DNA of 64,000 nucleotides, from NCBI RefSeq assembly GCF_958979055.1, contig NC_084898.1, forward strand, positions 19,611,124-19,675,123, read 5' to 3'. The translations under genes and the position numbers were made by a program. Within the stretch, counting starts at the first letter, position 1, and each line of letters begins with the position of its first letter. Shown here piece by piece: positions 62,560 to 64,000 of this stretch. The stretch comes from Alnus glutinosa. Its lineage: Eukaryota > Streptophyta > Magnoliopsida > Fagales > Betulaceae. Under the pieces are notes generated by a model. That model ran no database searches and was not told where the DNA came from. It saw only the letters and a program-made list of their open reading frames with translations.

Positions 62560-63215
62560 GAGCACTCCGAATGGCTTATGTATTTCCACTTTTAGGCTAG
62601 AATAGATAACCAAAGTGCTAAAAAGAGACTCCATTGGCTTATCTATTCAAACTCTAGAATAGATTTTACTTAATTTTTTTTTTTCTTTCTCTCCACGTTC
62701 TACATGAAGCATACTGTCAAATTTTGCCAATGAGATCCCATAAATATCTCAATTAGTTGTGATATTTTACTTGCACAAGTGAGAATATTCCAAGTTGCTT
62801 TAAGATTGTTCATTTGTTTAATCGCTAGTAATAATAAAAGGATAATCTTTTTCTTTAAATTGGTATGATTGTTTAAAAATTATTGCGTTAGAAGAATGAC
62901 AGATTTAACAAAAAGACTATTAAAAAATGACTATTAGAAAATTTGTGAAAATGACCGTAAAAAATTCGCATTAGAGAAATGACCGTTTTAACAAAACGAC
63001 CATTGACAAATATGACTAAATATGACTATTTAAAAGAAAAAGGGACAAAAAATACAATAATGAAAAAAGTAATAAAAAGAATAAAGAAAGAATATAAAGT
63101 TAAGAATAGATAATTGGATGTATGATGCCTTTTAAAACCCATTAGCTAAACTAGATAAAGTGAATTTTGGTTAGTTATTTTAGATTAAGATATATATAAG
63201 CCATTGAGAGTGCTA
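62560..63215. mobile_element. Tourist-like MITE, copy 1 (656 bp)
   Basis: Left end GAGCACTCCGAATGGCTTAT and right end ATAAGCCATTGAGAGTGCTA are inverted repeats, flanked by TAA on both sides (62557-62559, 63216-63218). The subterminal text CTAGAATAGAT, AGTGCTAA and GAGACTCCAT is shared with copy 2. It is noncoding. Confidence 0.85.
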
Positions 63216-63380
63216 TAAAAGAGTCAATCCCTGGCCTCCACTCACTTTATCACACGGTAAGGAGATGAAATATTCAAGATAATATTCTGAATATTTAATT
63301 CAAAGGAACTGTAAAGCTTAAATACATATGACCTGGTAGCTCATAACTTGGCTACTGACTCAATAATAAAACACTGATAA

Positions 63381-63893
63381 GAGCACTCCCAATGGATTAT
63401 CTATTTGCAACTTTAAGCTAGAATAGATAACAAAAGTGCTAACAAGAGACTCCATCGGCTTATGTATTACAACTCTATAATAGATTTTTCTTAATTCCAT
63501 AAATAGTGTAACTCTACAAGTAGAGTTATACTATTCACTTATCTATTATTTTTTTTATTATTTATCTCCACCTTTTTAGTTTTGTTTTTTTTTTTTCCTT
63601 TTTCCCTCCACCACTCCATGTTCTTTTTTTTTTTTTTTTTTTTTTTTTTCTTCTTCCTTTATAGTGGAGATCTAAGGAAAATTGTGTAAAGTAATGGAGT
63701 TATCAAGCGGGACCCACATGGAAAAAAAATACTATAATGAAAAAAATTAAGAAAAATAATAAAAAAATAATATAGAGTTAATAATAGATAATCGGATGTA
63801 TAGTGCATTTTAAAACTCATTAGCTAAACTAGATAAAATAGATTTTGATTAGTTATTCTACATTGAAAAATATATAAGCTATTGAGAGTGCTC
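63381..63893. mobile_element. Tourist-like MITE, copy 2 (513 bp)
   Basis: Left end GAGCACTCCCAATGGATTAT and right end ATAAGCTATTGAGAGTGCTC are inverted repeats with TAA duplications (63378-63380, 63894-63896). It lies 165 bp from copy 1 in the same orientation and differs mainly in its centre, where it has a long T-run (about 63625-63649). Confidence 0.87.
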
Positions 63894-64000
63894 TAAGTAC
63901 TGACCCACTACTATGTGATAACTGATCCACTACTTCATGATACACATGGCTCACGACCATAGCCTTTAGCCCATGTCTACCCACTAACTCCTAACAGATA

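Overview
The window is nuclear DNA from a flowering plant. It is AT-rich, has long poly(A)/poly(T) runs and GT-AG introns, and encodes plant-specific families: a PUT-type polyamine transporter, a receptor-like protein, PRONE/RopGEF fragments, FAR1-related sequences and an RD19-type protease relic. The transposon load and protein matches suggest a dicot, perhaps a woody rosid. That placement is inference.

Six loci look intact. (1) A four-exon coiled-coil protein, + strand, 316-5971. (2) A small cytosolic acyl-CoA-binding protein (ACBP6 type), - strand, 10393-12624. (3) Ribosomal protein eL13, - strand, coding 17269-18951, with a 5'UTR intron and a promoter carrying telo-box and TGGGCC/T motifs near 20434-20628. 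(4) A polyamine/amino-acid permease, + strand, 39492-40910. (5) An LRR receptor-like protein without kinase, - strand, 51402-54300. (6) A small four-exon protein of unknown function, + strand, 59924-62402. For the spliced genes I joined exons by hand, and reading phase is kept across every junction.

Broken host genes and gene pieces: an RD19-type cysteine protease fragment (21.8-22.4 kb) beside UDP-apiose/xylose synthase exons (23.3-23.9 kb); a FAR1-related (FRS) gene with several stops and a frameshift (26.3-28.5 kb); a kelch/F-box-like fragment (41.8-42.8 kb); and RopGEF exons split between two partly duplicated blocks on either side of the receptor-like protein gene (49-51 kb and 57-58 kb).

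Much of the rest is mobile DNA. The best-defined elements have both ends and a target-site duplication: a short Copia-like LTR element without coding capacity (46148-48353), a Copia-like solo LTR (59011-59261), a nonautonomous CACTA element (55037-56407), a hAT element carrying a coding-like stretch (32959-33768) nested in another element, a PIF/Harbinger-like element (24734-26100), a MULE-type hairpin MITE (16366-16546), two Tourist-like MITEs (62560-63215, 63381-63893) and a probable SINE (29368-29529). Several long hairpin MITEs, a LINE fragment and LTR-derived fragments are also present. The genes are unrelated and do not form a cluster or pathway. I found no convincing new biological system; the most interesting items are gene-fragment capture and the dismantled RopGEF duplication.
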